In this document: in pieces, positions 9,036 through 17,705 of the stretch
Layout: every line of letters starts with the position of its first letter
Position numbering within the stretch: position 1 is the stretch's first letter
NCBI RefSeq assembly: GCF_014218295.1
Contig: NZ_AP023287.1
Location: 186,001-250,000, forward strand
Direction: 5' to 3'
DNA: 64,000 nt
Source of the DNA: Mycolicibacterium litorale
GTDB taxonomy: Bacteria; Actinomycetota; Actinomycetes; Mycobacteriales; Mycobacteriaceae
The notes under the pieces: generated by a model
The model's input: only the letters and a program-made list of their open reading frames with translations
What the model was told of the DNA's origin: nothing
Database searches by the model: none
Position numbers and translations under genes: made by a program

Positions 9036-10525
9036 CCGCGCCACCGGATCCGGTCGCGGCCGCCGACGCGGTGGTCGCCGCGGTCGACCCCGCACTGACC
9101 TCGCCGGGTGTGCGCAGCAGCGACGCCGTGCTCGTCACCGGCCCGTGGCTGGCCGGCGTCAGCAGCCTGATCGCCGTCCTGCGCGCCCGGCTGCCCGAGG
9201 TGCCGTTCGTCGAGGCCGACGAGCTGCCTGCCGGAACCGCACCACTGGCCGTCGTGTTCGCCGTCTCGGCGGTGTCCCCGCTCACCGAATCGGACTGCGA
9301 ACTGCTCGATCTGGCCGCCGATCAGACCGACTGCGTCATCGGCGTCCTGACGAAGGTCGACGCCCACGACGACTGGCGCGAGGTACTGGCCACCGACCGC
9401 GACCTCTGCGGCGTGCACCGCGCGCGCTACGCCCGGTTGCCGTGGGTGGGGGTGGCCGCCGCCCCGGAGTCGGGCGAGCCCGCGGTCGACGAGCTCGTCG
9501 GCCTGCTGCGCGGCGTGCTCGACGACCCGGACGTGTTGCGGCGAAACCGGTTGCGCGCGTGGGAATCCCGACTGGAGAAGGTCATCGCCCGCTACCGCGC
9601 CGACGGTGACGGCGCCGACCGGCAGGCCCGGGTGTCGGCGTTGCGGACGCAGCGCGAGGAGATCCGGCGTGGCCGGCGCCTGGAGAAGTCGCAACGCGCG
9701 ATCGCGCTGCGCAGCCAGATCCAGCAGGCCCGGGTGCAGCTGGCGTACTTCGCCCGCAACCGGTGTGCCTCCGTGCGCGGCGAGCTGCAGGAGGACATCG
9801 CCACGCTGGGCCGGCGGGGATTCGCGGCGTTCGAAGACGGCGCGCGCCGCCGGGCCGCCGAGGTGATGGCGGAGGTCGACGAGGGCGTCGCCACACACCT
9901 CACCGCCGTCGCCGCCGATCTGCGCCTCGACCCGGCGCCGGCGCCGCCTCACCCCTCGCCGGTGCCGGAACTGCCGGCGCCGCCGCTGCGGTCGCGCCGG
10001 CTCGAGACCCGCCTGATGATGCTGCTCGGCGCCGGCTTCGGGCTCGGGGTGGCGCTGGCGGTGAGCCGGCTGTTCACCGGCGTCGACCCGGGCCTCACCG
10101 TCGTGGGCGTCCTCGCCGGCGCCGCGGCGGGCCTGGCGGTCACGGTGTGGGTGGTCGGAATCCGGGGGCTGCTGCACGACCGCGGCGTGCTGGACCGCTG
10201 GGTGGCAGACGTGACGGCGGCGCTGCGGTCGGCGGCGGAGGAGGCCGTCGCCACCCGGGTGCTGGCCGCCGAGGCGGCGCTGTCGGGTTCGCTGGCGGCC
10301 GAGGAGGCGGTCGAGGCGGATACCGCGGCCGGGCAAATCGCCGAGATCGACGCCGAACTGCGTGAGCACGCCGCCGCGACGGCCCGCGCGGCGGCGCTCC
10401 GCGACCGTCGGCTGCCCGGCCTGCTGCGCGCACTCGACGCCGTGCGCGCCGAACTCCGCGGCGCTTCGGACGCGGAATTCACCGCCGCGAGCGAACCGAA
10501 TTCCGGGGGAACTGTCGGTTACTGA
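9032..10525 (+). CDS. membrane-anchored dynamin-like/GTPase-related protein, Rv0210-like
   Basis: About 497 aa from a GTG that overlaps the previous stop (GTGA). The N-terminal region resembles a P-loop domain without the catalytic Lys (VLVTGPWLAGVSSLIAVL); a possible G4 motif reads VLTKVDAHDDW. Residues about 170-260 are Arg/Glu/Gln-rich and likely coiled coil. Two hydrophobic segments (MMLLGAGFGLGVALAVSRLF and LTVVGVLAGAAAGLAVTVWVV) at about 330-375 form a membrane hairpin, followed by an Ala-rich helical tail. The layout, with a GTPase-like head, coiled coil and paddle-like hydrophobic hairpin, is reminiscent of bacterial dynamin-like proteins, which often occur as adjacent pairs. Function is unknown; membrane remodelling is an inference. 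Confidence 0.7.
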   Translation: MTAPPDPVAAADAVVAAVDPALTSPGVRSSDAVLVTGPWLAGVSSLIAVLRARLPEVPFVEADELPAGTAPLAVVFAVSAVSPLTESDCELLDLAADQTDCVIGVLTKVDAHDDWREVLATDRDLCGVHRARYARLPWVGVAAAPESGEPAVDELVGLLRGVLDDPDVLRRNRLRAWESRLEKVIARYRADGDGADRQARVSALRTQREEIRRGRRLEKSQRAIALRSQIQQARVQLAYFARNRCASVRGELQEDIATLGRRGFAAFEDGARRRAAEVMAEVDEGVATHLTAVAADLRLDPAPAPPHPSPVPELPAPPLRSRRLETRLMMLLGAGFGLGVALAVSRLFTGVDPGLTVVGVLAGAAAGLAVTVWVVGIRGLLHDRGVLDRWVADVTAALRSAAEEAVATRVLAAEAALSGSLAAEEAVEADTAAGQIAEIDAELREHAAATARAAALRDRRLPGLLRALDAVRAELRGASDAEFTAASEPNSGGTVGY

Positions 10526-10724
10526 TCAGTACCGTCACTATTTGCTTTATCTGAATCGTTCCTGTGAGTGATCGGACATAGATCCGAATTCCTTCGGGTA
10601 TGTCACCCACGTTAACCTCGGAACAAGGGACGACCGTGAGCGCCGCTGATCTCGTTCATCGGCGTCATCGTGGGCCTGCGTCCTGGCGGACCAAGTGCAC
10701 CGAAGATGCAGGAGATTTTCAGAA
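10526..10724 (+). promoter_or_regulatory. upstream region of pckA (promoter not pinpointed)
   Basis: About 200 bp without a gene between the Rv0210-like gene and pckA. It is less GC-rich than its surroundings, especially around 10535-10600, and must hold the pckA promoter and leader. I see no unambiguous -10/-35 pair or palindromic operator. Confidence 0.5.
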
Positions 10725-12551
10725 ATGACTTCAGCCACCATTCCGGGTCTGGACACCGCTCCGACGCAACACGAGGGACTGCTGACCTGGGTTCGGGAGG
10801 TCGCCGAGCTGACCCAGCCCGATCGCGTGGTGTTCGCCGACGGGTCCGAGGAGGAGTGCGCCCGGCTGACCCAGCAGCTGGTCGACGCAGGCACCTTCAC
10901 CAAACTCAACGACGAGCTCAAGCCGAACTCGTACCTCGCGCTGTCGGATCCGTCCGACGTCGCCCGCGTCGAGTCGCGCACCTTCATCTGCACCCAGAAG
11001 GAGGTCGACGCCGGTCCCACCAACAACTGGATGGACCCGGCCGAGATGCGCGGCATCATGACCGACCTGTACCGCGGGTGTATGCGCGGCCGGACCCTCT
11101 ACGTCGTCCCGTTCTGCATGGGTCCGCTCGACGCCGAGGACCCCAAGCTCGGTGTCGAGATCACCGATTCGGAGTACGTCGTCATCTCGATGCGGACCAT
11201 GACCCGCATGGGCCAGTCCGCGCTCGAAAAGATGGGCACCGACGGGTTCTTCGTCAAGGCGCTGCACTCGGTGGGCGCACCGCTCGAACCCGGACAGCAG
11301 GACGTGCCGTGGCCGTGCAACGACACGAAGTACATCACCCACTTCCCGGAGACCCGCGAGATCTGGAGCTACGGCTCCGGCTACGGCGGCAACGCGCTGC
11401 TGGGCAAGAAGTGCTATTCGCTGCGGATCGCCTCGGCGATGGCTCACGACGAGGGCTGGCTCGCCGAGCACATGCTGATCCTCAAGCTGATCTCGCCGGA
11501 GAACAAGGCCTACTACATCGCGGCGGCGTTCCCGTCGGCGTGCGGTAAGACCAACCTCGCGATGCTGCAGCCCACGATCCCGGGCTGGCGCGCCGAGACC
11601 GTCGGCGACGACATCGCCTGGATGCGGTTCGGCAAGGACGGCCGGCTCTACGCCACCAACCCCGAATTCGGCTTCTTCGGCGTGGCGCCCGGCACGAACT
11701 GGGATTCCAACCCCAACGCGATGAAGACGATCGCCGCGGGCAACACCGTGTTCACCAACGTCGCGCTGACCGACGAAGGCGACGTGTGGTGGGAGGGCCT
11801 CGAGGGCGATCCGCAGCACCTGATCGATTGGAAGGGCCGCGACTGGACCCCGGAATCGGAGGAGAAGGCGGCGCATCCGAACTCGCGCTACTGCACCCCG
11901 ATCTCGCAGTGCCCGACGCTGGCGCCGGAGTGGGACGATCCGCAGGGTGTGCCGATCTCGGCGATCCTGTTCGGCGGCCGCCGCAAGACGACGGTTCCGC
12001 TGATCACCCAGGCCCGCGACTGGCAGCACGGTGTCTTCATCGGCGCCACCCTGGGATCGGAGCAGACCGCCGCCGCCGAGGGCAAGGTCGGTACCGTGCG
12101 CCGCGACCCGATGGCGATGCTGCCGTTCCTCGGCTACAACGTCGGTGACTACTTCCAGCACTGGATCGACATCGGCAAGAACGCCGACGAGTCGAAGATG
12201 CCGGCGGTGTTCTTCGTCAACTGGTTCCGCCGGGGTGACGACGGCCGGTTCCTGTGGCCGGGCTTCGGCGAGAACAGCCGCGTGCTGAAGTGGGCCGTCG
12301 AGCGCATCGAGCACAAGGCCGACGGTCGCAGCACCCCGATCGGCATCGTGCCGAGCGCCGCCGACCTCGACCTCGAGGGTCTCGACGTGGACCCGGCGGA
12401 CGTGGACGCCGCCCTGGCCGTGAAGCCCGAGGAGTGGCGCGACGAGCTGCCGCTCATCGAGGAGTGGTTCGAGTTCGTCGGCGAGAAGCTGCCCACGGGC
12501 ATCAAGGACGAGTTCGACGCCCTCAAGCACCGCCTCGCCGAAGAGGCGTAG
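10725..12551 (+). CDS. pckA: phosphoenolpyruvate carboxykinase (GTP)
   Basis: Cytosolic GTP-dependent PEPCK interconverting oxaloacetate and phosphoenolpyruvate, the entry step of gluconeogenesis from fatty acids. At 608 aa it has the family's normal length. The kinase-1a loop [13 protein letters not shown] contains the reactive Cys273, and [14 protein letters not shown] and [19 protein letters not shown] are typical of the GTP family. The start [22 protein letters not shown] is chosen because GGAG lies 10 nt before the ATG; an upstream in-frame ATG at 10695 lacks support. About 200 bp of non-coding sequence before it must hold its promoter. A strong hairpin lies just after the stop. Confidence 0.97.
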   Translation: MTSATIPGLDTAPTQHEGLLTWVREVAELTQPDRVVFADGSEEECARLTQQLVDAGTFTKLNDELKPNSYLALSDPSDVARVESRTFICTQKEVDAGPTNNWMDPAEMRGIMTDLYRGCMRGRTLYVVPFCMGPLDAEDPKLGVEITDSEYVVISMRTMTRMGQSALEKMGTDGFFVKALHSVGAPLEPGQQDVPWPCNDTKYITHFPETREIWSYGSGYGGNALLGKKCYSLRIASAMAHDEGWLAEHMLILKLISPENKAYYIAAAFPSACGKTNLAMLQPTIPGWRAETVGDDIAWMRFGKDGRLYATNPEFGFFGVAPGTNWDSNPNAMKTIAAGNTVFTNVALTDEGDVWWEGLEGDPQHLIDWKGRDWTPESEEKAAHPNSRYCTPISQCPTLAPEWDDPQGVPISAILFGGRRKTTVPLITQARDWQHGVFIGATLGSEQTAAAEGKVGTVRRDPMAMLPFLGYNVGDYFQHWIDIGKNADESKMPAVFFVNWFRRGDDGRFLWPGFGENSRVLKWAVERIEHKADGRSTPIGIVPSAADLDLEGLDVDPADVDAALAVKPEEWRDELPLIEEWFEFVGEKLPTGIKDEFDALKHRLAEEA

Positions 12552-12557
12552 TCCTCT

Positions 12558-12602
12558 CACCGCGAGCGTGCGTGTCTGATCCGCGACACGCCGCTCGCGG
12601 TG
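12558..12602 (+). terminator. hairpin terminator after pckA
   Basis: Inverted repeat 7 bp after the pckA stop: outer arms CACCGCGAGCG (12558-12568) and CGCTCGCGGTG (12592-12602) pair perfectly; inner CGTGTC/GACACG extends the stem past a small bulge. There is no U-tract, which is common for mycobacterial terminators. Confidence 0.75.
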
Positions 12603-12660
12603 TGCTTTCTGCGCACCTTCGCGGCAGGCCGACCGTGCGTCGCCCGTCACAGAAGCGCTC

Positions 12661-12691
12661 TTGACACCTGTCAACTCACCGCGAGTACAGT
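12661..12691 (+). promoter_or_regulatory. fadD promoter with overlapping palindromic operator
   Basis: The perfect palindrome TTGACACCTGTCAA (12661-12674, 6-bp arms, 2-bp centre) contains a consensus -35 TTGACA. A -10-like TACAGT follows at 12686-12691. The fadD ATG begins 6 nt after it, so the transcript is probably leaderless. A repressor on the palindrome would block polymerase; a TetR-type fatty-acid regulator is a reasonable guess. Confidence 0.6.
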
Positions 12692-12697
12692 CAGCGC

Positions 12698-14218
12698 ATG
12701 CAGATCCGTGACACTGCCGTCGCCGCCCCCGACAAGCCCGCCGTCATCATGTATCCCAGCGGGATCGTCGTGACCTTCGGCGAACTCGAGGCGCGGGCGA
12801 ACCGGCTCGCGCATCTGTTCCGGGACGCCGGTCTGGTCGAAGGTGACGCGGTCGCGATCCTGATGGAGAACAACGAGCACATCCACGCGGTGATGTGGGC
12901 CGCGCGGCGAGCGGGGCTGTACTACGTGCCGATCAACACCCACCTCACCGCGGCCGAGGTCGCCTACATCGTCGACAACAGCGGCGCGAAGGCCATCGTC
13001 GGCTCCGCCAAGCTCACCGACACCCTGGCCGGCCTCGAGGCCGAACTGCCGCACGGGTTGCCGCCCCTGCGGGTGATCGTCGGGGGGCGGCTCGACGGCT
13101 GGCTCAGCTATCCCGAGTGCGTGGCCGACAAGCCGGACACCCCGATCGCCGACGAGATCGAGGGCGATCTGCTGCAGTACTCGTCTGGCACCACGGGACG
13201 GCCGAAGGGCATCAAACGCGAACTGCCGCACGTGCCGCCCTCGGAGTCACCCGGCCTGATGGCGGCCCTGGTCTCGTTCTGGATGCATCCGGACGCCGTT
13301 TACCTCAGCCCGGCCCCGCTGTACCACACCGCACCGTCGGTGTGGTCGATGCAGACGCAGGCCGGTGGCATCACCACGGTCGTGATGGAGAAGTTCGACG
13401 CCGAGGGCTGTCTGGACGCGATCGCCAAACACCGTGTCACACATGGGCAATTCGTGCCGGTGATGTTCACCCGGATGCTGAAGCTACCCGAGGACGTCCG
13501 AAAGTCGTACGACGTGTCGAGCCTCGAGCGGGTCATGCACGCGGCGGCCCCGTGCCCGGTGGAGATCAAGAAGCAGATGATCGACTGGTGGGGTCCGATC
13601 GTCGACGAGTACTACGCGTCCTCGGAGGCGCACGGCTCGACGCTGATCACCGCGGAGGAGTGGCTGACCCATCCCGGTTCGGTGGGCCGGCCGCTGACCG
13701 GCGTCCTCCACATCGTCGGCGAGGACGGTGAAGAGCTCCCGCCCGGGCAGGCGGGGGAGATCTACTTCGAGGGCGGTTACGACTTCGAGTACCTCAACGA
13801 TCCGGAGAAGACTGCGTCGTCACGCCATCCGCAGGGCTGGAAGACCGTGGGCGACATCGGATATCTCGACGACGAGGGTTACCTGTACCTGACCGACCGC
13901 CGTCACCACATGATCATCTCCGGTGGCGTGAACATCTATCCGCAGGAGGCCGAGAACCTGCTCGTCACCCATCCGAAGGTGATGGACGCCGCGGTGTTCG
14001 GCGTCCCCGACGACGAGATGGGCCAGAGCGTCAAGGCCGTCGTGCAGACCGTCGACCCGGCCGACGCCACCGACGAGTTCGCCGCCGAACTCATCGCCTG
14101 GTTGCGGGATCGCCTGGCCCACTACAAGTGCCCGCGCTCGCTGTCGTTCGAACCGCAGCTTCCCCGGACCGACACCGGCAAGCTCTACAAGCAGGAGCTG
14201 ATGAAGAAGTACTCGTGA
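12698..14218 (+). CDS. fatty-acyl-CoA synthetase (FadD4-like)
   Basis: A 506-aa AMP-forming acyl-CoA ligase (ANL superfamily). It activates a carboxylic acid as acyl-AMP, then transfers it to CoA. The ATP-binding P-loop is YSSGTTGRPKGI. The A5/A8 region is TVGDIGYLDDEGYLYLTDRRHHMIISGG, with the hinge Asp/Arg, and the catalytic Lys lies in PRTDTGKLYKQEL near the C-terminus. Its place between pckA and the fadE3/MaoC-like genes matches Rv0214 (fadD4) of M. tuberculosis, from memory. It has its own probably leaderless promoter and is translationally coupled to the downstream enoyl-CoA hydratase gene (GTGA overlap). The substrate cannot be read from the sequence. Confidence 0.9.
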   Translation: MQIRDTAVAAPDKPAVIMYPSGIVVTFGELEARANRLAHLFRDAGLVEGDAVAILMENNEHIHAVMWAARRAGLYYVPINTHLTAAEVAYIVDNSGAKAIVGSAKLTDTLAGLEAELPHGLPPLRVIVGGRLDGWLSYPECVADKPDTPIADEIEGDLLQYSSGTTGRPKGIKRELPHVPPSESPGLMAALVSFWMHPDAVYLSPAPLYHTAPSVWSMQTQAGGITTVVMEKFDAEGCLDAIAKHRVTHGQFVPVMFTRMLKLPEDVRKSYDVSSLERVMHAAAPCPVEIKKQMIDWWGPIVDEYYASSEAHGSTLITAEEWLTHPGSVGRPLTGVLHIVGEDGEELPPGQAGEIYFEGGYDFEYLNDPEKTASSRHPQGWKTVGDIGYLDDEGYLYLTDRRHHMIISGGVNIYPQEAENLLVTHPKVMDAAVFGVPDDEMGQSVKAVVQTVDPADATDEFAAELIAWLRDRLAHYKCPRSLSFEPQLPRTDTGKLYKQELMKKYS

Positions 14219-15102
14219 GCGATCCGGTCGAACTGGCGGGCGGCATCCGCGTCGCCGTGGGAGAACCCTCCGACGACGCGGCGTTCGCGCTGACCGAGAA
14301 GTCCTGCGACGACCGCCGCACGGTCACGGTGGCCTCGGTGCGTGACACGCTGACCGAACTGGAGGAGCGCTGCCTGCGCTGGCCGCAGGCCGCCGCCGTC
14401 TGCGACGACGTGCTGCGCGCGTTCGACCCCGCCGGCTGCACCTTCGCCGGCGTCGTCACCGAATCGCTGGCGTATTCGACGCTGCAGTCTGGGCCGGAGT
14501 TCGCCCGCTGGCTCGCCCAGCGCGGCCCGGCGCAGGTGCCGCAGACTCCGGATCCCGTTGTGGCGCACCGGGAAAACAATCGGCTGACGGTCAGGTTCAA
14601 CCGCCCGCAGCGGCACAACGCCTTCTCCACCGACGCCCGTGCCGCACTCCTGGAAGCGTTGGAGGTCGCCCGGGTCGACCCGTCGGTCGAGGAGGTGGTG
14701 CTGGCGGGGAACGGCCGATCCTTCTGCAGCGGCGGCGATCTCGCCGAGTTCGGCAGTTTCCACGATCCGGCCACCGCGCACCTGGCGCGCACCCGGCACA
14801 GCCCGGCGCTGGTGCTCGACGAACTCACGGCCCGTCTCGGCCGGCGCTGCCGCGCCACGGTACACGGTCAGGTGCTGGGCAGCGGGCTGGAGATGGCCGC
14901 CTACTGCGGGTGGGTGGTCAGCACACCCGACGCGGTGTTCGGCCTGCCGGAACTGAGCCTCGGCCTGATCCCCGGTGCCGGCGGCACCGTCAGCGTCACC
15001 CGGCGCATCGGGCGGTGGCGCACCATGTTCCTGGTGCTCGCGGGCCGCACGATCGACGCGGCGACCGCACTGCGCTGGGGACTGATCGACGCCGTCGAGT
15101 GA
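14215..15102 (+). CDS. enoyl-CoA hydratase/isomerase with N-terminal extension
   Basis: A 295-aa crotonase-family protein. The crotonase fold begins at about residue 115 (VVAHRENNRLTVRFNRPQRHNAFS). Both acid-base Glu residues of enoyl-CoA hydratase have equivalents, in GSGLEMAAYC and FGLPELSLGLIPGAGGT, and the oxyanion loop is RSFCSGGDLAEF, so hydration of trans-2-enoyl-CoA is plausible. The first 110 residues are an extra domain rich in acidic and Ala residues that I do not recognise. The fold ends early after GLIDAVE, lacking most of the usual C-terminal trimerisation helices. The start GTG overlaps the fadD stop (GTGA), so the two act together in fatty-acid or CoA-thioester catabolism. Confidence 0.85.
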   Translation: MSDPVELAGGIRVAVGEPSDDAAFALTEKSCDDRRTVTVASVRDTLTELEERCLRWPQAAAVCDDVLRAFDPAGCTFAGVVTESLAYSTLQSGPEFARWLAQRGPAQVPQTPDPVVAHRENNRLTVRFNRPQRHNAFSTDARAALLEALEVARVDPSVEEVVLAGNGRSFCSGGDLAEFGSFHDPATAHLARTRHSPALVLDELTARLGRRCRATVHGQVLGSGLEMAAYCGWVVSTPDAVFGLPELSLGLIPGAGGTVSVTRRIGRWRTMFLVLAGRTIDAATALRWGLIDAVE

Positions 15103-15109
15103 GAAGGGG

Positions 15110-15141
15110 CGAGGGGCGCCCGGGGGGATGGGCGCCCCTCG
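15110..15141 (+). terminator. bidirectional hairpin terminator
   Basis: Perfect 12-bp inverted repeat CGAGGGGCGCCC / GGGCGCCCCTCG around an 8-nt loop, 7 bp after the enoyl-CoA hydratase stop and upstream of the convergent SDR stop. The remaining bases 15142-15253 hold nothing I recognise. Confidence 0.8.
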
Positions 15142-15253
15142 CGTTCGGGGAGTCGGTCTCGATGGCCAATCTGCTTGGTTGAACCGGCACGGTCAAGCGT
15201 TTAGTTCCGATGGCAGCATTTGATCGGACTATGGCAGTAACGCCGCATCCCGG

Positions 15254-15985
15254 TCAGCGCTGACGCGCAGGCCGCACGATGACCTCGTTGACGTCGACGC
15301 CCTCGGGTTCGTCGATCGCGTAGGCGATGGCGCGCGCGATGGCTTCCGGCGGGATGGCGGCGGCGCGGTACTCGCGCATCGCCGCGGCGGCTACGGGATC
15401 GGTGATGGTGTCGGCGAGTTCGGACTCGACCACCCCGGGGGAGATGGTGGTGACCCGGATCGCGGGATCGGACTCCTGGCGCAGTCCCTCGGTGATGGCC
15501 CAGGCGGCGTGCTTGGTGGCGCTGTAGACCGCGGCCGTCGGCACCACCTCGTGGGCGCCGATCGAGGCGACGGTGACGAAGTGACCCCCACCCTGGCGCT
15601 GGAAGTGCGGCAGGGCGGCGGCGATGCCGTTGAGCAGCCCGCGCACGTTGACGTCGATCATCGCGTCCCACTGGTCGACCAGCAGGGCGTCGAGACGCGA
15701 CAGCGGCATGACGCCCGCGTTGTTGACGATGACGTCGATGCGGCCGTGCGCCGCGACCGCATCGTCGACGAATGCGGCCACGTCGGCGCGGTCCGTGACG
15801 TCGAGCCGCCGCACCGACAGACTGCCCAGTGCGAGATCGGCGGTGGTGTCGGCGAGTTCGCGGAGACGATCTTCGCGGCGCGCCCCCGCGACGACGTGGT
15901 GGCCGGCGCGGGCGAGATGAGCGGCGACAGCGGAGCCGATCCCGCTGCTCGCCCCGGTGACGAGGATGATCTTCGAATCGGTCAT
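15254..15985 (-). CDS. short-chain dehydrogenase/reductase
   Basis: A 243-aa classical SDR, NAD(P)-dependent, cytosolic. Cofactor motif TGASSGIG at the N-terminus, VNNAG in the middle, catalytic Ser in TVASIGAH, and YSATK for the Tyr/Lys pair; NVRGLLNG supplies the catalytic-site Asn. An Arg after strand 2 (GARREDRL) favours NADP. Start ATG 15985 gives the standard beginning MTDSKIILVTGASSG. It is divergent from an XRE/MmyB-type regulator across 100 bp that contain a perfect palindrome, an arrangement common in actinobacteria where the regulator controls the SDR. Substrate unknown. Confidence 0.9.
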   Translation of the reverse strand: MTDSKIILVTGASSGIGSAVAAHLARAGHHVVAGARREDRLRELADTTADLALGSLSVRRLDVTDRADVAAFVDDAVAAHGRIDVIVNNAGVMPLSRLDALLVDQWDAMIDVNVRGLLNGIAAALPHFQRQGGGHFVTVASIGAHEVVPTAAVYSATKHAAWAITEGLRQESDPAIRVTTISPGVVESELADTITDPVAAAAMREYRAAAIPPEAIARAIAYAIDEPEGVDVNEVIVRPARQR

Positions 15986-16031
15986 GTGTCCAGGGTCGGA
16001 CGGCGCCCGCCGCGCAGCCAGGACGCGGTGT

Positions 16032-16054
16032 GCCTGGGTGCACCGCACCCAGGC
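16032..16054. promoter_or_regulatory. palindromic operator between the SDR and XRE genes
   Basis: Perfect inverted repeat with 10-bp arms, GCCTGGGTGC and GCACCCAGGC, separated by ACC. It is centred in the 100-bp divergent intergenic region, about 20 bp upstream of a possible -10 TATCGT (16074-16079) for the regulator, whose ATG follows 6 nt later (leaderless). It is the likely binding site of the adjacent regulator. Confidence 0.7.
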
Positions 16055-16085
16055 TGCCGAGCCGTCCCGGACCTATCGTTGGGTC

Positions 16086-16907
16086 ATGTCCGAACTCGGC
16101 GACTATCTGCGCAGCAGGCGGGCACACGTGCGGCCCGAGGACGCGGGGCTGGTGTCGACGGGGGTGCGCCGCGTGCCCGGTCTGCGCCGCGAGGAGGTGG
16201 CGTGGCTGGCCGGGCTGAGCGTGGATTACTACGTGCGCCTGGAGCAGGGCCGCGAGAACTCACCGTCGGCGTCGGTGCTCGACGCGCTCGCCGCGGCGCT
16301 GCGCCTGGACCACGACGGCCACCGGCACCTCTTCCGGCTGGCGGGCCTGGCGCCGAGGCTGCAGAGCCCGAGAACGTCCGACCAGGTGGACCCGGCCCTG
16401 CTCCGGCTGATGGCGGCGTGGCCGGACAACCCCGCACTGGTCTACAACCGAGCCTATGACGTGCTGGCCGCGAACCCGCTGGCGCAAGCGCTCTTCGGTG
16501 ATTTCAGACCCGGCGGCAACCTGATGCTGCTGACGTTCGGCGAACCACGAGCCCGCGAGTTCTACGTCGACTGGGAAGACATCGCGGAGAATGCCGTCGC
16601 GGGCTTCCGGTTGAACTACACCGCCGCACCGTCGGATCCGCGGGTGCAGGCGGTGCTGGCCGAACTGCTCAGCGGCAGCGCCGAGTTCCGCGCGCTGTGG
16701 GAGCGTCACGACGCCCGAGGAAAGTCACTGCGCCGCAAGGTGTTCCGCCATCCCGAGATCGGCGTGCTCGAGCTGACGATGCAGACGTTCGACGTGCGTT
16801 CCGCGCCCGGTCAGGAGCTGGTGGTCTACGACGCCGAACCGGCCAGCCCGAGCGCCGACGCGCTGAAGCTGCTGGGCAGCATCGCCGCGACGACCGCGGC
16901 CGAGTGA
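16086..16907 (+). CDS. XRE/MmyB-type helix-turn-helix regulator
   Basis: A 273-aa DNA-binding regulator. N-terminal XRE helix-turn-helix (GLRREEVAWLAGLSVDYYVRLEQGR) at about residues 27-55, then the MmyB-like ligand-binding domain (YDVLAANPLAQALFGDF ... RLNYTA ... HPEIGVLELTMQTFDV) to the end. The family binds fatty-acid-like ligands in the PAS-like pocket. Divergent to an SDR gene with a perfect palindrome between them, so it probably regulates itself and the SDR. ATG 16086 is chosen because it gives the conserved SELGDYLRSRR start and sits 6 nt after a -10-like hexamer. Confidence 0.9.
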   Translation: MSELGDYLRSRRAHVRPEDAGLVSTGVRRVPGLRREEVAWLAGLSVDYYVRLEQGRENSPSASVLDALAAALRLDHDGHRHLFRLAGLAPRLQSPRTSDQVDPALLRLMAAWPDNPALVYNRAYDVLAANPLAQALFGDFRPGGNLMLLTFGEPRAREFYVDWEDIAENAVAGFRLNYTAAPSDPRVQAVLAELLSGSAEFRALWERHDARGKSLRRKVFRHPEIGVLELTMQTFDVRSAPGQELVVYDAEPASPSADALKLLGSIAATTAAE

Positions 16908-16954
16908 TTTCGGTGTCGTTGGTCGCGTTCAGCGCAACGAACGACACCGAAATC
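16906..16954. terminator. bidirectional terminator / repeat-like inverted repeat
   Basis: A 15-bp perfect inverted repeat GATTTCGGTGTCGTT / AACGACACCGAAATC (16906-16920 and 16940-16954), extended inward with two mismatches. The left arm overlaps the XRE stop codon and the right arm ends 5 bp before the GntR stop, so it serves both convergent genes. Similar TTTCGGTGTCGTT hairpins recur between mycobacterial genes, as far as I recall. Confidence 0.75.
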
Positions 16955-16958
16955 GCCG

Positions 16959-17705
16959 CTAACCTGAGCGGCGCAACGTCACCCGGTAGGTGTACTGCTC
17001 CGGCAGGAAGTGGCTGACCGCCAGCTCGACGGGCCGGCCCGTGCTGTCGGAGTACAGCCGGTCCACGCGCAGCATCGCATGGCCCGGTGAACACCCCACC
17101 CCAGCGGCGACCGCCTCGTCCGCTGGTGCGACGGTGATCGACTGTGCCGCTTCGGCGATCGGTTCGGTCAGGTGCGGCTCCAGCAACCCGATCACCGTGT
17201 GGGTGCTGACCGCACCCGTTCGCAAAGCGGTTTCGCCGTCGACGTGGTGGGCGATCGGGGGCGGCAGGTGCACCGTCGTCGACACGAACGGCACGCCCCG
17301 GCCGGGCGGGCCGTGCAGCCTGCGGAACACGACGGTGTGCACGACGTCGTCGTCGAGGCGCAACCGGCTGGCCGCCGCCACGTCGACGTGGCGCGCCAGC
17401 CCGTCCAGCACCTCCATCGACGTGTCCTGCGACAGGCTCATCAGATCCTCGATGGACCCCAGCTGGCGCAGGTAGCGTCCCGACTCCCGCGCATAGGTGC
17501 CGCGCCCCGGTACCCGGTACACGACGCCTTCGGCGACGAGGTCCTGGAACGCCCGGCGCACCGTCTGTCGCGACAGGCCGTGTCGGGCAACCAGCTCCGA
17601 TTCCGTGGGCAGCCGCGCTCCGTCGCGGTAGCGGCCGGCGGCGATCTCGCCACGCAGCCGGTCGCGCAGCAGTTGGTAGGCCGGTTCGGATCTGATCGCG
17701 GGCCC
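16959..17705 (-). CDS. GntR/HutC-family regulator with abnormal 5' end
   Basis: Reading from 17705, 248 codons encode a winged helix-turn-helix (IRSEPAYQLLRDRLRGEIAAGRY, then LPTESELVARHGLSRQTVRRAF) and a UTRA effector domain to the C-terminus. It therefore looks complete. However, the frame opens directly after the TAG of the upstream acyl-CoA dehydrogenase and contains no ATG, GTG or TTG before the DNA-binding domain. A GTG at 17719 begins MAGSRGP in another frame; one extra G in the GGGG run at 17703-17706 would join it to this frame. So either a 1-nt deletion (mutation or sequencing error) or a rare start such as ATC is present. It probably regulates the neighbouring fatty-acid genes. Confidence 0.7.
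   Translation of the reverse strand, partial: GPAIRSEPAYQLLRDRLRGEIAAGRYRDGARLPTESELVARHGLSRQTVRRAFQDLVAEGVVYRVPGRGTYARESGRYLRQLGSIEDLMSLSQDTSMEVLDGLARHVDVAAASRLRLDDDVVHTVVFRRLHGPPGRGVPFVSTTVHLPPPIAHHVDGETALRTGAVSTHTVIGLLEPHLTEPIAEAAQSITVAPADEAVAAGVGCSPGHAMLRVDRLYSDSTGRPVELAVSHFLPEQYTYRVTLRRSG

Noticed and set aside
10731-12674. Long open frame antisense to pckA
   Set aside because: Mirrors the pckA codons, no recognisable domain; pckA is conserved over its full length.
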